42,216 nt of DNA. Origin: Actinomycetes bacterium (GTDB taxonomy: Bacteria; Actinomycetota; Coriobacteriia; WRKU01; WQUG01). The stretch spans positions 156,214-198,429 of the forward strand of contig JAISUC010000003.1 in NCBI GenBank assembly GCA_031272275.1, given 5' to 3'. The notes under the pieces were generated by a model, which was given only the letters and a program-made list of their open reading frames with translations, was not told the DNA's origin and made no database searches. Made by a program: the position numbers and the translations under genes. Shown in pieces: positions 42,048 to 42,216 of the stretch; positions within the stretch are counted from its first letter, which is position 1, and each line of letters opens with the position of its first letter.

Positions 42048-42078
42048 ATTTTATAACAAATTCGGCGCATTCCCGCAA
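42048..42078 (-). promoter_or_regulatory. Antisense RNA promoter
   Basis: Minus strand TTGCGG (42073-42078), 17-base spacer, TATAAA (42050-42055). Stronger-looking than the toxin promoter, as expected for an antitoxin made in excess. Confidence 0.6.
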
Positions 42079-42108
42079 GCCCTTTGGCATCATTTCACAA
42101 ACTATGAC

Positions 42109-42138
42109 TTGACAGTGAACTATTCTGGGGGGTAAAGT
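42109..42138 (+). promoter_or_regulatory. Strong promoter reading off the right edge
   Basis: Consensus TTGACA (42109-42114), 18-base spacer, TAAAGT (42133-42138). The 70 or so transcribed bases visible include GCC-GTAA-GGC (42162-42171) and AGAGGGAC twice (42196-42203, 42208-42215), with no start codon in a good context. It may be an rRNA or other structured-RNA leader; this cannot be settled here. Confidence 0.55.
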
Positions 42139-42216
42139 GGTGTCAACTCGTTAAGAGGGTAGCCGTAAGGCACACAGACCGACAGATGAGCTAAGAGAGG
42201 GACCGAAAGAGGGACG

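Overview
The window is 42.2 kb of GC-rich, gene-dense DNA from a Gram-positive high-GC bacterium. An actinomycete of the Coriobacteriia (Actinomycetota) is my best guess, by inference. The reasons are an LPXTG wall-anchored protein, a lipoprotein sugar-binding protein, ThyX and CoaX in place of ThyA and CoaA, a zinc-type bL31 followed closely by a DUF1385 gene, and an atp operon followed by murA. No ribosomal or transfer RNA gene is visible to confirm this.

Layout. (1) 1-4.6 kb: upp and a HAD phosphatase, then a glycosyltransferase overlapping a LytTR response regulator, then a GNAT acetyltransferase behind a structured leader. (2) 4.6-13 kb: argC-argJ-argB (a partial arginine pathway), rpmE with a long acidic/alanine tail, a secreted zinc phospholipase-C-like protein, thyX, DUF1385 and coaX. 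(3) 13-20.7 kb, minus strand: a sugar regulon of binding protein, ABC ATPase, ABC permease, xylulokinase and a FucI/AraA-type isomerase, with a promoter and a candidate operator upstream. (4) 21-27 kb: LUD protein, LPXTG surface protein, polysaccharide deacetylase, and an iron-sulfur flavoprotein overlapping an apparently autoregulated PadR repressor. (5) 27-27.8 kb: a non-coding patch of palindromes and REP-like repeats inserted into a broken copy of a small toxin locus. (6) 27.8-31.8 kb: a membrane protein, short-form metH and metF. (7) 31.9-40.2 kb: the F-type ATP synthase operon (AtpI-like, B, E, F, H, A, G, D, C) and murA. (8) 40.3-42.2 kb: an MFS carrier, then a compact candidate type I toxin-antitoxin locus and a strong promoter firing off the right edge.

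Points of most interest. First, the locus at 41.8-42.08 kb. It encodes a 34-residue membrane peptide whose Shine-Dalgarno is buried in a hairpin, faces a convergent antisense promoter, and shares a bidirectional terminator with it; a second copy at 27.15-27.28 kb keeps the antisense promoter but has lost the toxin 5' half. Second, a 15-base motif GGGGGAGTACGTCCC (either strand) scattered through intergenic DNA and inside linkers and tails of unrelated proteins. Third, an ATP synthase delta subunit reduced to its C-terminal domain together with an epsilon subunit lacking its C-terminal helices. Fourth, tandem duplications spanning stop codons, which add stops in other frames.
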